Below are positions 41,579 through 41,964 of a stretch of 41,964 nt of DNA, in pieces. The DNA comes from Planctomycetaceae bacterium. Its GTDB lineage: Bacteria > Planctomycetota > Planctomycetia > Planctomycetales > Planctomycetaceae. The DNA is taken from NCBI GenBank assembly GCA_020426505.1, contig JAGQPX010000026.1:1-41964 (forward strand), written 5' to 3'. The first letter of the stretch is position 1, and every line of letters starts with the position of its first letter. The position numbers and the translations under genes were made by a program. The notes below the pieces were generated by a model. The model was not told where the DNA came from. It worked only from the letters and a program-made list of their open reading frames with translations, and did no database searches.

Positions 41579-41964
41579 CTAATCCGCAAGCGATGTTTGT
41601 GGTCGCGGGATGAATTCGGTGTCGTCGAGTGATGTGTTTGGGGGTGCAGGTTTCGAGCCGTCGTAAACGATTGTTTCGCGGGTCTCGGCAGCGCGGACGA
41701 TGTCGAGCGTTACACGGCTGACTTCGGCCAGTTCGTCGAGAGGGATCGGGGCTGGTCCTCCGGTGCGAATGGCGTCGAGAAAAGCTTTGACGCCGTTCGT
41801 GTGGCCTTTGTCCTGTCGCCAGAGGTTCATCTTGGTGAGGCCGGGCCAGCCGTAGGCCTTCAGTTTGCGGAAGTTGTCGAGCTGCATGACGCGACCGCCG
41901 CAGAAGACTTCGAGACGTTCTTTCGGCACGGCTTTGTGGCCGTTGGCGAGGTAATGCACGGTGC
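41579..41964 (-). CDS. Gfo/Idh/MocA-type oxidoreductase, C-terminal part (cut by window edge)
   Basis: The last 126 or so codons of a gene that continues beyond the right edge. The visible part (ERLEVFCGGRVMQLDNFRKL, then GHTNGVKAFLDAIRTGGPAPI) matches the C-terminal substrate-side domain of Gfo/Idh/MocA dehydrogenases. These are often fused to an alcohol-dehydrogenase-like domain in polysaccharide clusters. Neither cofactor-binding site is visible here. It is probably the first-transcribed visible gene of the minus-strand cluster. Confidence 0.85.
   Translation of the reverse strand, partial: TVHYLANGHKAVPKERLEVFCGGRVMQLDNFRKLKAYGWPGLTKMNLWRQDKGHTNGVKAFLDAIRTGGPAPIPLDELAEVSRVTLDIVRAAETRETIVYDGSKPAPPNTSLDDTEFIPRPQTSLAD

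Overview
This window is a stretch of planctomycete chromosome. It has high GC and many families typical of that phylum: a Ser/Thr kinase with a LamG-like tail, secreted PQQ-propeller and FG-GAP proteins, a very large Gln/Glu-rich membrane protein beside a secreted toroid protein, and short palindromic dispersed repeats. A fused AroD-AroE and a 23S-5S rRNA end without a nearby tRNA fit the same picture. No taxon below phylum can be fixed from the sequence alone.

Layout. Bases 1-750 hold the 3' end of a 23S rRNA gene, a structured spacer, 5S rRNA and an intrinsic terminator. Bases 750-3280 are accessory: a lipoprotein gene bracketed by a 13-bp inverted repeat, then a retron. I read the retron as a promoter (1749-1776), an msr-msd RNA (about 1783-1947) with matching a1/a2 ends, branch-site AGC, two small msr hairpins and a perfect 18-bp msd stem, and a retron-type reverse transcriptase (1981-3276). 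No known retron effector is fused or obviously adjacent. Bases 3430-9000 carry two membrane proteins, a VWA protein and a large Ser/Thr kinase. Bases 9483-15660 are a plus-strand housekeeping run: mutL, fused aroDE, aroK, a prepilin peptidase and hisH. Two of these genes (mutL, hisH) carry in-frame dispersed-repeat sequence. Bases 15700-18650 hold small and large membrane proteins. Bases 18814-23893 are a coupled pair: a 1338-residue membrane/coiled-coil protein and a secreted alpha-alpha toroid protein. Bases 23912-31451 mix a DUF2262-like protein, a protein with four copies of an SPLExAR-type motif, LarC, a PQQ-propeller protein, a small PD-(D/E)XK-like nuclease bracketed by inverted repeats, and an FG-GAP/hydrolase fusion.

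Bases 31622-41964 are one minus-strand surface-polysaccharide cluster, read right to left: oxidoreductase (cut by the window edge), wecB-like epimerase, small secreted protein, heparinase-like lyase, GT4 glycosyltransferase, phosphoglycosyl transferase, sugar acetyltransferase, DegT aminotransferase and CapD/PglF-like dehydratase. The last four match the order of chemistry needed for a bacillosamine-type diacetamido sugar: dehydrate, aminate, acetylate, transfer to lipid. Five palindromic elements of about 100 bp in two families, plus a third 71-bp type, sit in gaps between genes across the right half.
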